Counted from the first letter of the stretch, positions 1-13,336 are shown. The stretch is 64,000 bases of DNA from Linum tenue (GCA_946122785.1 CAMGYJ010000009.1:6726937-6790936); one strand, 5' to 3'. The notes: generated from the sequence alone by a model not told the origin. Made by a program: numbers and translations.

Positions 1-3000
1 TGGATATAGGCTCGGCCTGATTCCGTGATCTGCAGCCTCCAGAATCGAAAGAAAATGGCATTTCGTAAAAATTGCCCGAAATCTGTGATGGTACCCCTTT
101 GGAATCTGCCAAAAATGGACCCGGAATAAATTCGCTCAAATCGACAATTAATGGACTTAATCATCGTTGAAGACTAGCCTCAGGCCGAATTCGTGATATG
201 TAGCCTTCAAAATTAAAAGAAAATGGCATTTCGTCGCCAAAAAAATTACGAAAATGCAATCCGAAAATAAATTGGGCCAAATCGGTGCTTAATGGTCTTA
301 TCATCTGTGGAGAATAGTATCAGTAGACTTCATTATCGGTGGATATTGGCTTGTCCTGATTCCGTACTCTGCATCCTCCAGAATCGAAAGAAAATGGCAT
401 TTCGGAAAATTTGCCCGAAATCTGTGATGGTACCCCTTTGGAATCTGCTAAAAATGGGCCCGAAATAAATTCGCCCAAATCGGCACTTAAGTGACTTAAA
501 CATCGTTGAAGAATAGCCTCAGGCCGAATCCGTGATCTTTAGCCTTCAAAATCCAAAGAAAATGGCCTTTCGTCACCAAAAAAATTACGAAAATGCCATC
601 CGGAAATAAATTGGCCCAAATAGGTGCTTAATGGACTTATCATCTGTGGAGAATAGTATCAATAGACTTCATTATCGGTGGACATACGCTCGGCCTTATT
701 CCGTGATCTGCAGCCTACAGAATCGAAAGAAAATGGAATTTCGGAAAAATTTCCCGAAATCTGTGATGGTACCCTTTTGGAATATGCCAAAAATGGGCCC
801 GGAATAAATTAGCCCAAATCGCCACTTAATGGACTTAATCATCGTTGAAGAATCGCCTCAGGCCGAATCGGTGATCTGTAGCCTTCAAAATCCAAAGAAA
901 ATTACGAAAATGCCATCCGAAAATAAATTGGCCCAAATTGGTACTTAATGGACTTATCATCTGTGGAGAATAGTATCAATAGACTTCATTATCGGTGGAT
1001 ATAGGCTCGGCATGATTCCATGATCTGCAGCCTCCAGAATCGAAAGAAAATGGCATTTCGAAAAAATTGCCTGAAATCTGTGATGGTACCCCTTTTGAAT
1101 TTGCAAAAAATGGGCACGGAACAAATTCGCCCAAATTGGGTTTTAATGGACTTAATCATCGTTGAAGAATAGCCTCAGGATGAATCCGTGATCTGTAGCC
1201 TTCAAATTCCTTAGAAAATGGTCTTTCGTTGCCAAAAAAATTACGAAAATGCCATCTGAAAATAAATTGGCCCAAATCGGTGCTTAATGGACTTTTCATC
1301 TGTGGAGAATAGTATCAATAGACTTCATTATCGGTGGATATAGGCTCGGCCTGATTCCGTGATCTGCAGCCTCCAGAATCGAAAGAAAATGGCATTTCGG
1401 AAAAATTGCCCGAAATCTGTGATGGTACCCCTTTGGAATATGCCAAAAATGGGCCCGGAATAAATTCGCCCATATCAGCACTTAATGGACTTTATCATCG
1501 TTGAAGTATAGCCTCAGGGCGAATCCGTGATCTGTAGCCTTCAAAATCCAAAGAAAATTGTCTTTCGATCTAAAATAATTACGAAAATGCCATCCGAAAA
1601 TAAATTGGCCCAAATCGTTGCTTAATGGACTTATCATCCGTGGAGAATAGTATCAATAGACTTCATTATCGGTGGATATAGGCTCGGCCTGATTCCGTGA
1701 TCTGCAGCCTCCAAAATCGAAAGAAAATGGCATTTCGTAAAAAAATTGCCCGAAATTTGTGATGGTACCCCTTTGGAATCTGCAAAAAATGGGCCCGGAA
1801 TATATTCGCTCAAATCGACACTTAATGGACTTAATCATCGTTGAAGACTAGCCTCAGGCCGAATTCGTGATCTGTAGCCTTCAAAATCAAAAGAAAATGG
1901 CCTTTCGTCGCCAAAAAAATTACGAAAATGCCATCCGAAAATAAATTGGCCCAAATCGGTGCTTAATGGACTTATCATCTGTGGATAATAGTATCAATAG
2001 ACTTCATTATCGGTGGATATTGGCTCGTCCTGATTCCGTGTTCTGCATCCTCCAGAATCGAAAGAAAATGGCATTTCGGAAAATTTGCCCGAAATCTGTG
2101 ATGGTACCCCTTTGGAATCTGCCAAAAATGGGCCCGAAATAAATTCGCCCAAATCGGCACTTAAGTGACTTAATCATCGTTGAAGAATAGCCTCAGGCCG
2201 AATCCGTGATCTTTAGCCTTCAAAATCGAAAGAAAATGGCCATTCGTCACCAAAAAAATTACGAAAATGTCATCCGGAAATAAATTGGCCCAAATAGGCC
2301 CTTAATGGACTTATCATCTGTGGAGAATAGTATCAATAGACTTCATTAACGGTGGATATACGCTCGGCCTGATTCCATGATCTGCAGCCTCCAGAATCGA
2401 AAGAAAATGGCTTTTCGGAAAAATTGCCCGAAATCTGTGATGGTACCCCTTTGGAATTTGCCAAAAATGTGCACGGAACAAATTCACCCAAATTGGGTTT
2501 TAATGGACTTAATCATCGTTGAAGAATAGCCTCAGGCCGAATCCGTGATCTGTAGCTTTCAAATTCCTAAGAAAATGGCCTTTCGTTGCCAAAAAAATTA
2601 CGAAAATGTCATCTGAAAATAAATTGGCCCAAATCGGTGCTTAATGGACTTATCATCTGTGGAGAATAGTATCAATAGACTTCATTATCGGTGGATATAG
2701 GCTCGGCCTGATTCCGTGATCTGCAGCCTCCAAAATCGAAAGAAAATGGCACTTCGGAAAAATTGCCCGAAATCTGTGATGGTACCCCTTTGGAATATGC
2801 CAAAAATGGGCCCGGAATAAATTTGCCCAAATCGCCACTTAATGGACCTAATCATCTTTGAAGAAAAGCCTCAGCCCGAATCCGTGATCTGTAGCCTTCA
2901 AAATCCAAAGAAAATGGCCTTTCGTTGCCAAAAAAATTACGAAAATGCCATCTGAAAATAAATTGGCCCAAATCGGTGCTTAATGCACTTATCATCCGTG

Positions 3001-6000
3001 GAGAATAGTATCAATAGACTTCATTATCGGTGGATATAGGCTCGGCCTGATTCCGTGATCTGCAGCCTCCAGAATCGAAAGAAAATGGCATTTCGGAAAA
3101 ATTGCCCGAAATCTGTGATGGTGTACCCCTTTGGAATCATCTAAAAATGGGCCCGGAATAAATTCGCCCAAATCGGCACTTAATGGACTTAATCATCTTT
3201 GAAGAATAGCCTCAGGCCGAATCCGTGATCTGTAGCCTTCAAAATCCAAAGAAAATTGTCTTTCGATCTAAAAAAATTACGAAAATGCCATCCGAAAATA
3301 AATTTGCCCAAATCGGTGCTTAATGGACTTATTATCCGTGGAGAATAGTATCAATAGACTTCATTATCGGTGGATATAGGCTCGGCCTGATTCCGTAATC
3401 TGCAGCCTCCAGAATTGAAAGAAAATGGCATTTCGTAAAAATTGCCCGAAATCTGTGATGGTACCCCTTTGGAATCGGCCAAAAATGGGCCCAGAATAAA
3501 TTTGCTCAAATCGACAATTAATGGACTTAATCATCGTTGAAGACTAGCCTCAGGCCGAATTCGTGATCTGTAGCCTTCAAAATCAAAAGAAAATGGCCTT
3601 TCGTCGCCAAAAAAATTACGAAAATGCCATCCGAAAAGAAATTGGCCCAAATCGGTGCTTAATGGACTTATCATCTGTGGATAATAGTATCAATAGACTT
3701 CATTATCGGTGGATATTGGCTCGTCCTGATTCCGTGTTCTGCATCCTCCAGAATCGAAAGAAAATGGCATTTCGGAAAATTTGCCCGAAATCTGTGATGG
3801 TACCCCTTTGGAATCTGCCAAAAATGGGCCCGAAATAAATTCGCCCAAATCGGCACTTAAGTGACTTAATCATCGTTGAAGAATAGCCTCAGGCCGAATC
3901 CGTGATCTTTAGCATTCAAAATCGAAAGAAAATGGCCATTCGTCACCAAAAAAATTACGAAAATGTCATCCGGAAATAAACTGGCCCAAATAGGCCCTTA
4001 ATGGACTTATCATCTGTGGAGAATAGTATCAATAGACTTCATTAACGGTGGATATACGCTCGGCCTGATTCCATGATCTGCAGCCTCCAGAATCGAAAGA
4101 AAATGGCATTTCGGAAAAATTGCCCGAAATCTGTGATGGTACCCCTTTGGAATTTGCCAAAAATGTGCACGGAACAAATTCACCCATATTGGGTTTTAAT
4201 GGACTTAATCATCGTTGAAGAATAGCCTCAGGCCGAATCCGTGATCTGTAGCTTTCAAATTCCTAAGAAAATGGCCTTTCGTTGCCAAAAAAATTACGAA
4301 AATGCCATCTGAAAATAAATTGGCCCAAATCGGTGCTTAATGGACTTATCATCTGTGGAGAATAGTATCAATTGACTTCATTATCGGTGGATATAGGCTC
4401 GGCCTGATTCCGTGATCTGCAGCCTCCAAAATCGAAAGAAAATGGCATTTCGGAAAAATTGCCCGAAATCTGTGATGGTACCCCTTTGGAATATGCCAAA
4501 AATGGGCCCGGAATAAATTTGCCCAAATCGCCACTTAATGGACCTAATCATCATTGAAGAAAAGCCTCAGCCCGAATCCGTGATCTGTAGCCTTCAAAAT
4601 CCAAAGAAAATGGCCTTTCGTTGCCAAAAAAATTACGAAAATGCCATCTGAAAATAAATTGGCCCAAATCGGTGCTTAATGCACTTATCATCCGTGGAGA
4701 ATAGTATCAATAGACTTCATTATCGGTGGATATAGGCTCGGCCTGATTCCGTGATCTGCAGCCTCCAGAATCGAAAGAAAATGGCATTTCGGAAAAATTG
4801 CCCGAAATCTGTGATGGTGTACCCCTTTGGAATCATCTAAAAATGGGCCCGGAATAAATTCGCCCAAATCGGCACTTAATGGACTTAATCATCTTTGAAG
4901 AATAGCCTCAGGCCGAATCCGTGATCTGTAGCCTTCAAAATCCAAAGAAAATTGTCTTTCGATCTAAAAAAATTACGAAAATGCCATCCGAAAATAAATT
5001 TGCCCAAATCGGTGCTTAATGGACTTATTATCCGTAGAGAATAGTATCAATAGACTTCATTATCGGTGGATATAGGCTCGGCCTGATTCCGTAATCTGCA
5101 GCCTCCAGAATTGAAAGAAAATGGCATTTCGTAAAAATTGCCCGAAATCTGTGATGGTACCCCTTTGGAATCGGCCAAAAATGGGCCCGGAATAAATTTG
5201 CTGAAATCGACAATTAATGGACTTAATCATCGTTGAAGACTAGCCTCAGGCCGAATTCGTGATCTGTAGCCTTCAAAATCAAAAGAAAATGGCATTTCGT
5301 CGCCAAAAAAATTACGAAAATGCAATCCGAAAATAAATTGGCCCAAATCGGTGCTTAATGGACTTATCATCTGTGGAGAATAGTATCAGTAGACTTCATT
5401 ATCGGTGGATATTGGCTCGTCCTGATTCCGTGCTCTGCATCCTCCAGAATCGAAAGAAAATGGCATTTCGGAAAATTTGCCTGAAATCTGTGATGGTACC
5501 CCTTTGGAATCTGCTAAAAATGGACCCGAAATAAATTCGCCCAAATCAGCACTTAAGTGACTTAATCATCGTTGAAGAATAGCCTCAGGCCGAATCCGTG
5601 ATCTTTAGCCTTCAAAATCCAAAGAAAATGGCCTTTCGTCAACAAAAAAATTACGAAAATGCCATCCGGAAATAAATTGGCCCAAATAGGTGCTTAATGG
5701 ACTTATCATCTGTGGAGAATAGTATCAATAGACTTCATTATCGGTGGACATACGCTCGGCCTGATTCCGTGATCTGCAGCCTCCAGAATCGAAAGAAAAT
5801 GGAATTTCGGAAAAATTTCCCGAAATCTGTGATGGTACCCCTTTGGAATATGCCAAAAATGGGCCCGGAATAAATTCGCCCAAATAGCCACTTAATGGAC
5901 TTAATCATCGTTGAAGAATCGCCTCAGGCCGAATCGGTGATCTGTAGCCTTCAAAAGCCAAAGCAAATTACGAAAATGCCATCCGGAAATAAATTGCCCC

Positions 6001-8107
6001 AAATCGGTGCTTAATGGACTTATCATCTGTGGAGAATAGTATCAGTAGACTTCATTATCGGTGGATATTGGCTCGTCCTGATTCCGTGCTCTGCATCCTC
6101 CAGAATCGAAAGAAAATGGCATTTCGGAAAATTTGCCCGAAATCTGTGATGGTACCCCTTTGGAATCTGCCAAAAATGGGCCCGAAATAAATTCGCCCAA
6201 ATCGGCACTTAAGTGACTTAATCATCGTTGAAGAATAGCCTCAGGCCGAATCCGTGATCTTTAGCCTTCAAAATCCAAAGAAAATGGCCTTTCGTCACCA
6301 AAAAAATTACGAAAATGTCATCCGGAGATAAATTGGCCCAAATAGGTGGTTAATGGACTTATCATCCGTGGAGAATAGTATCAATTGACTTCATTATCAG
6401 TGGATATAGGCTAGGCCTGATCCCGTGATCTGCAGCCTCCAGAATCGAAAAAAATGGCATTTCCGAAAAATTGCCCGAAATCTGTGATGGTACCCCTTTT
6501 GAATCTGCCAAAAATGGGCCCGGAATAAATTCACCCAAATCGGCACTTAATGGACTTAATCATCGTTGAAGAATAGCCTCAGACCAAAGCCGTGATCTGT
6601 AGCTTTCAAAATCCAAAGAAAATGGCATTTCGTTGCAAAAAAAATTACGAAAATGCCATCCGTAAATAAATTGGCCTAAATCGGTGCATAATAGACTTAT
6701 CATCTGTGGAGAATAATATCAATAGACTTCATTATCGGTGGATATTGGCTCGGCCATATTCCATGATTTGCAGTCTCCAGAATCGAAAGAAAATGGCATT
6801 TCGGAAAAATTGTCCGAAATCTGTGATGGGACCCCTTTGGAATTTGCCAAAAATGAGCCCAGAATAAATTCGCCCAAATTGGCACTTAATGGACTTAATC
6901 ATCGTTGAAGAATAGCCTCAGGCAGAATCCGTGATCTGTAGCCTTCAAAATTCAAAGCAAAATGGCCTTTCGTTGCCAAAAAAATTATGAAAATGCCATC
7001 CGAAAATAAATTGGCCCAAATCGGTGCTTAATGGACTTATCATCTGTGGAGAATAGTATCAATAGACTTCATTATCGGTGGATATAGGCTCGGCCTAATT
7101 CCGTGATCTGCAGCCACCAGAATCGAAAGAAAATGGCATTTCGGAAAAATTGTCCGAAATCTGTGATGGTACACCTTTGGAATCTGCCAAAAATCGGCCC
7201 GGAATAAATTCGCCCAAATCGGCACTTAATGGACTTAATCATCGTTGAAGAATAGCCTCAAGCCGAATCCGTGATTTGTAGCCTTCAAAATCCAAAGAAA
7301 ATGGCCTTTCGTCGCCAAAAAAATTACGAAAATACCATCCGAAAATAAATTGCCCAAATCGGTGCTTAATGGACTTATCATTCGTGGAGAATAGTATCAA
7401 TAGACTTCATTATCGGTGGATATAGACTCGGCCTGATTCCGTGATCTACAGCCTCCAGAATCGAAAGAAAATGGCATTTCGGAAAAATTTTCCCAAAATC
7501 TGTGACGGTACCCCTTTGAAATCTGCCAAAAATGTGCCCGGAATAAATTCGCCCAAATCGGCACTTAATGGACTTAATCATCGTTGAAGAATAGCCTCAG
7601 ACCGAAGCCGTGATATGTAGCCTTCAAAATCCAAAGAAAATGGCATTTCGTTGCCAAAAAAATTACGAAAATGCCATCCGAAAATAAATTGACCCAAATC
7701 GGTGCATAATGGACTTATCATCTGTGGAGAATAGTATCAATAGACTTCATTATCGGTGGATATTGGCTCGGCCATATTCCATGATCTGCAGTCTCCAGAA
7801 TCGAAAGAAAATGGCATTTCGGAAAAATTGCCCGAAATCTGTGATGGTACCCCTTTGGAATTTGCCAAAAATGAGCCCAGAATAAATTCGCCCAAATTGG
7901 CACTTAATGGACTTAATCATCGTTGAAGAATAGCCTCAGGCAGAACCGTGATCTGTAGCCTTCAAAATCCAAAGAAAATGCCCTTTCGTCGCCAAAAAAA
8001 TTACGAAAATGCCATCCGAAAATAAATTGGCACAAATCGGTGCTTAATAGACTTATCATCCGTGGAGAATAGTATCAATTGACTTCATTATCAGTGGATA
8101 TAGGCTC
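1..8107. repeat. Satellite array A, ~339-bp dimeric monomer
   Basis: About 24 head-to-tail copies of a ~339-bp unit fill this stretch from the window edge. Each unit is two related half-units of about 165-175 bp. Half-unit 1 carries the core GATCTGCAGCCTCCAGAATC followed by GAAAGAAAATGGCATTTCG. Half-unit 2 carries GATCTGTAGCCTTCAAAATC followed by AAAGAAAATGGCCTTTCG. The half-units alternate regularly, so the 339-bp unit is a dimer of an older ~170-bp monomer. Recurrent landmarks are the TTCATTATCGGTGGATATAGG and GATGGTACCCCTTTGGAAT blocks. Repeated 61-aa antisense reading frames come from this periodicity and are not genes. The array starts outside the window. Such arrays are typical of centromeric, pericentromeric or heterochromatic knob DNA, but nothing here proves a centromere. 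Confidence 0.97.
1816..5207. repeat. Two tandem copies of a 1,696-bp higher-order repeat
   Basis: Five consecutive 339-bp units form a block that is repeated almost identically at a spacing of exactly 1,696 bp. Private variants show this: GTGGATAATAGT occurs at 1981 and 3677; the insertion variant GGTGTACCCCTTTGGAATCAT occurs near 3120 and 4816; and ATTATCCGT occurs near 3330 and 5026. Identity between the copies is far higher than between neighbouring monomers. This implies recent duplication or conversion of a multi-monomer unit. The boundaries are approximate because neighbouring units are also similar. Confidence 0.85.
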
Positions 8108-11100
8108 GGCCCATCACCGATTTCGGACAATTTTTTGTAAATGTCATTTTCCTTGGATTTTGAAGGTGATGGATCACAGATTCGGCCTTAGGGTACTCTC
8201 CACCAACGATGAAGTCTAGCAATGGCCGATTTGAGCGGAAATTTGGTCGAATTTTTTCGGAGGGCATTTTCGTAATTGTAGGCGATTTTTCGAAAGGTCA
8301 TTTTCCTTCGATTTTGAAGGGTGGAGATCACGTATTCATCCTGAGACTGTTCTTTAGGGAGGAATAAGTGTATTAAACAGCGTTTCGGGCGGAAAATTTC
8401 TGGGGCAATTTTTGCCAGTTTCCAAAGGGGTACGATCACTGATTTAGGGCGATTTTTTGGAAATGTCATTTTCCTTGGATTTTGAAGTCGATGGATCACA
8501 GATTCGGCCTTAGGGTGCTCTCCACCAACGATAAAGTCTAGCAATGGCCGATTTGGACGGAAATTTGGTCGAATTTTTCCGGACAGCATTTTCGTAATTT
8601 TTAGGCGTTTTTCTCGAAAGGTCATTTTCGTTCGATTTTGAAGGGTGCTGATCACGGATTAAGCCTGAGGCTATTCTTTAGGGATGGATAAGTCTATTAA
8701 ACAGCGTTTCGGGCGTAAAATTTTCGGGGCAATTTTTGCCAATTTGTAAAGGGTAGCATCACCGATTTCGTGCGATTTTTTTGGAAATGTCATTTTCTTT
8801 GGATTTTGAAGGCGATGGATCGCAGATTCGGCCTTAGGGTACTCTCCACCAACGATGAAGTTTATCAATGGCCAATTTGTGCGGAAATTTTGTCGAATTT
8901 TTCCGGACGACAGTTTCGAAATTTTTAGGCAGTTTTTTCTAAAGACCATTTTCCTTCGATTTTGAAGGGTGCAGATCACAGATTCAGCCTGAGGCTATTA
9001 TTTAGGGATGAATAATGTTATTAAACAGCATTTCGGGCGGAAAATTTCTAGGGCAGTTTTTGCCAGTTTTCAAATGGGTACCATCACTCATTTCCGGCGA
9101 TTTTTTGGAAATGTCATTTTCCTTGGAATTTGAAGGCGATAGATCACAGACTCGACCATAGGGTACTGTCCACCAAAGATGAAGTCTAGCAATGGCCGAT
9201 TTGGGAGGAAATTTGGACGAATTTTTCCGGGCTGCATTTTCGTAATTTTTAGGCGTTTTTTTCGAAAGGTCATTTTCCTTCGATTTTGAAGGGTGCAGAT
9301 CACGAATTCAGTCTGAGGCTATTCTTTAGGGATGAATAAGTATATTATACAACGTTTCGGGCTTAAAATTTTGGGGGCAATTTTTGCCAATTTTTAAAGG
9401 GGTACCATCACCGATTTCGGGCGATTTTTTGGAAATGTCATTTTCCTTTGATTTTGAAGGCGATGGATCGCAGATTCGGCATTAGGGTACTCCCCACCAA
9501 CGATGAAGTCTAGCAATTGTCAATTTGAGTGGTAATTTGGTCGAATTTTGCTGGAGGGCATTTTCATAATTTTTAGATGATTTTTTCGAAAGACCAATTT
9601 CCTTCGATTTTGAAGGGTGCATATCACGGATTCAGCCTGAGGCTTTTATTTAGGGATGAATAAGTCTATTAAACAGCGTTTCGGGCGGAAAATTTTCGGG
9701 GCAGCTTTTGCCAGTTTCCAAAGGGGTACCATCACCGACTTCGGGTAATTTTTTGGAAATGTCATTTTACTTGGATTTTGAAGGCAATAGATCGCTTAGG
9801 GTACACTCCACCAAAGATGAAATCTAACAATGGCCGATTTAGGCGGAAATTTGGTTGAATTTTTTCGGAGGGCATTTTCAAAAAATTTAGGCGATTTTTC
9901 GAATAGTCATTTTCCTTCAATTTTGAAGCGTGCAGATCAAGGATTCAGTCTCAGGCTTTTCTTTAGGTAGGAATAAGTCTATTAAACAGTGTTTTGGGCG
10001 GAAAATTTCTGGGGCAGTTTTAGCCAGGTTTCAAAGGGGTACCATCACCGATTTCGGGCGATTTTTTGGTAATGTCATTTGCCTTGGATTTTGAAGGCGA
10101 TAGATCGCAGACTTGACCATAGGGTACTATCCACCAACGATTAAGTCTAGCAATGGCCGATTTGGGAGGAAATTTGGACGAATTTTTCAGGACTGCATTT
10201 TCGTAATGTTTAGGTGTTTTTTTCTAAATGTCATTTTCCTTCGATTTTGAACGGTGCAGATCACGGATTCAGTCTGAGGCTATTCTTTAGGGATGAATAA
10301 GTATTGTATACCGCGTTTCGGGCTTAAAAATTTTTGGGGCAATTTTTGCCAATTTGTAAACGGGTACCATCACCGATTTTGGGTGATTTTTTGGAAATGT
10401 CATTTTCCTTTGATTTTGAAGGCGATGGATCGCAGATCCGGCATTAGGGTACTCCCCACCAACGATGAAGTCTAGCAATTGTCGATTTGAGTGGTAATTT
10501 GGTCGAATTTTTCTGGAGGGCATTTTCATAATTTTTAGATGATTTTTTCGAAAGACCAATTTCCTTCGATTTTGAAGGGTGCAGATCACGGATTCAGCCT
10601 GAGGCTTTTATTTAGGGATGAATAAGTCTATTAAACAGTGTTTCGGGCGGAAAATTTTCGGGGCAGTTTTTGCCAGTTTCCAAAGGGGTACCATCACCGA
10701 TTTCATGAAATTTTTTGGAAATGTCATTTTACTTGGATTTTGAAGGCGATAGATCGCAGATTCGGCCTTAGGGTACTCTCCACCAAAGATGAAGTCTAGC
10801 AATGGCCGATTTAGGCGGAAATTTGGTTGAATTTTTTCGGATGGCATTTTCATAATTTTTAGGCAATTTTTCGAATAGTCATTTTCCTTCAATTTTGAAG
10901 CGTTCAGATCAAGGATTCAGCCTCAGGCTTTTCTTTACGTATGAATAAGTCTATTAAACAGTGTTTTGGGCGGAAAATTTCTGGGGCAGTTTTAGCCAGG
11001 TTTCAAAGGGGTACCATCACCGATTTCGGGCGATTTTTTTGGAAATGTCATTTTTCTTGGATTTTGAAGGCGATGGATCGCAGATTCGGCCTTAGGGTAC

Positions 11101-12138
11101 TCTCCACCAACGATGAAGTCTTGCAATGGCCAATTTGGGCGTAAATTTGATCGAATTTTTCCGTAGGGAATTTTCGTAATTTTTAGGCGATTTTTTAGAA
11201 AGGCCATTTTCTTTCCATTTTGATAGGTAAATTTAGACTGAGGTTATTCTTTAGGGATGAATAAGTCTATTAAACAGCGTTTCTAGCGGAAAATTTCCGG
11301 GCCAATTTTTGTCAATTTCCAAAGTGGGTACCATCAGTGATTTCGGGCGATTTTTTGAAAATGTCATTTTCCTTGGATTTGAAGGCGAAGGATCCCAGAT
11401 TCGGCCTTAGGGTACTCTCCACCAACGATGAAGTCTAGCAATGGCCGATTTGGGCAGAAATTTTGTCGAATTTTTCCGGACGGCATTTTCATAATTTTTA
11501 GGCAATTTTTTCTAAAGACCATTTTCCTTCGATTTTGATGGGTGCAGATCACAGATTCAGCGTGAGGCTATTCTTTAGGGATGAATAATTCTATTAAACA
11601 GCGTTTCGTGCGAAAAATTTCCTGGACAGTTTTTTGTCAGTTTTTAAAGGGGTACCATCAACGATTTCGAGCAATTTTTTGGAAATGTACTTTTCCTTGG
11701 ATTTTGAAGGCGGTGAATCGCAGATTTGGCCATAGGGTACTCTCCAAAAACGATGAAGTCTAACAATGGCCGATTTGGGCGGAAATTTGGTCGACTTTTT
11801 TCGGAGGGCATTTTCGTAATTTTTATGACATTTTTCGGAAGGCCATTTCCCTTCCATTTTGAAGGGTGCAGATCACGGATTCAGCCTGAGGCTTTTCTTT
11901 AGGGATGAATAAGTATATTAAACAGCGTTTCGGGCGGAAAATTACCGGGGCAGTTTTTGCTAGTTTCCAAAGGGGGTACCATCACCGATTTCGGGTAATT
12001 ATTTGGAAATGTCATTTTACATGAATTTTGAAGGCGATAGATCGCATATTCGGCCTTAGGGTACTATCCACCAAAGATGAAGTCTAGCAATGGCCGATTT
12101 ATGCGAAAATTTGGTCGAATTTTTCTGGAGGGCATTTT
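8108..12138. repeat. Satellite array B, ~323-bp unit, inverted relative to array A
   Basis: From about 8108 the same satellite family continues as its reverse complement and as a distinct, more diverged subfamily. Units recur every 322-324 bp, for example the GAAGTCTAGCAATGGCC block at 8211, 8533, 8857, 9181 and 9505. About 12.5 units are present. Each unit again contains two half-units, with cores GTCATTTTCCTTGGATTTTG and GTCATTTTCCTTCGATTTTG, which are reverse complements of the array A cores. Ordinary antisense ORFs of 60-155 aa in this stretch are by-products. The array breaks off inside a unit at about 12138, where a Ty3/gypsy remnant begins. Confidence 0.95.
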
Positions 12139-12947
12139 CGTAATTGAGGAAGGCACGATTGCTAGTTTCCTACATGGCTCAACATGAAGATCAAGCATGA
12201 AATTGAGCTTTGTCCGTTTGTGGAGTTGGATTAAGTGGTTCATTTGGCTATAAAGGTAGAGAGGCAACTGAAGGTGAACTCGGGAAGAAGGTTTCCCCCT
12301 TCGCACAAACCTGTTGCAGAGAACATTCTTGAGACTACTATGAATCACCCTAGGCAAGAAGGTGACAAGCCAGCTGCTAGGAACACAGTACCAGCCATCC
12401 AAGCCATAAATGAAGGATCAACTGGAAGCATCAAATTCTTCAAGTGCTTTGGACGAGGTCACAAGGCAGACATATGCCCCAACAAGAAGACTCTAGTTCC
12501 GGGAGACGGAGAATACTTTACTGAGGAGGAGGAGGAGGATGAGGAGGAGGCGGATGAGTAAGAGAAGCTGATGGGGAAGGACATCGATTCTAAGGATGAT
12601 GATTGATGAGCACATCACTATTGAAGCTCCCCGACAGATTAGCTTCTTGGAGTAAACCGTAGAGCTTTATATATTGAAGCTTGTACAGAGATAGAGCAGA
12701 TGGATAATCTTTTCTACTCTCGTTGCTTGGTTGACGGGCAGGTGTTATATGTGGTCATCGATGCTGGAATTTGCACCAATGTATTAAGTCTAGATGCAGT
12801 CAAGAAGCTGGGACTAAGTACGATTAAGCACTCGCAACCTTACAACCTTCATTGATTAAACGACTATGGAGCTATCAAAGTCAACAAGAAGGCTAAGGTT
12901 TGTTTTCATATCGGTGATTATGCAGATGAAATTTGGTGTGATGTTCC
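12139..12947 (+). mobile_element. Ty3/gypsy retrotransposon remnant, gag to protease (5' portion)
   Basis: Conceptual translation gives a gag segment of chromovirus-like type (LHGLN near 12172, then VHLAIKVERQL at 12238-12270). A degraded zinc knuckle follows (KCFGRGHKADICP at ~12445-12480; the first Cys of the usual CX2C is missing). An acidic stretch encoded by GAG/GAT repeats ends in a stop at 12559. Further on lies a retropepsin-like segment with VVIDAG at ~12755, where family members have D-T/S-G, and EIWCDV at ~12930. Several in-frame stops show that it is dead. It runs directly out of satellite array B with no LTR seen. It continues after the copia insertion at 17829. Confidence 0.85.
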
Positions 12948-13327
12948 TGTGAAAACTCTTTGTGATGCAATCTGACAAATCTGTTTATTGACTCTCGAAG
13001 GAAACTAAATACAAGAGATTCCAGCCACTTAATCCGGTTCCCACTCTCCTACTAAGTAGCTAACAAACCCTCCACTAACCAACTAACTATGCTGCTGGAA
13101 CTTGCAGCTCAAGACTCGATTCTGGACTCAATTGACCCTATACTAAGACTCAAGGACTCAAGACGCAATTAACCAAAATGACTCAGCACTGCACAGCAGT
13201 GCTTTATTGACACAACAACTAAAACGACGCAGCAACATGCAACAACATAAAACGACACAGCAGCAACTTCAACTTAAACCTTCGCGCCAATCCATCCTCG
13301 CGCCAAATCTCCTTCTTCCTTCTAACA
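12948..13327 (-). repeat. 3' LTR of the copia element
   Basis: This is the 380-bp long terminal repeat, left in window coordinates and therefore 3' for the minus-strand element. It differs from the other LTR at seven positions. It contains two E2F-like GGCGC sites on the minus strand, at 13283-13290 and 13299-13307. Confidence 0.97.
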
Positions 13328-13336
13328 TCCTCCCCT
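13328..13336 (-). other. Polypurine tract of the copia element
   Basis: On the minus strand the purine run AGGGGAGGA directly abuts the 3' LTR. This is the expected position for the plus-strand primer of reverse transcription. Confidence 0.75.

Noticed and set aside
1296..7903. Repeated 61-aa minus-strand ORFs with near-identical sequence
   Set aside because: They recur only because the 339-bp satellite unit lacks stops in that frame. There is no codon bias, homology or promoter.
8188..11857. Minus-strand ORFs of 60-155 aa in array B
   Set aside because: These are by-products of the satellite sequence, shifted from unit to unit.
12064..12402. 112-aa minus-strand ORF across the satellite/Ty3 boundary
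   Set aside because: It spans a junction of two unrelated repeats and is antisense to recognisable gag coding sequence.
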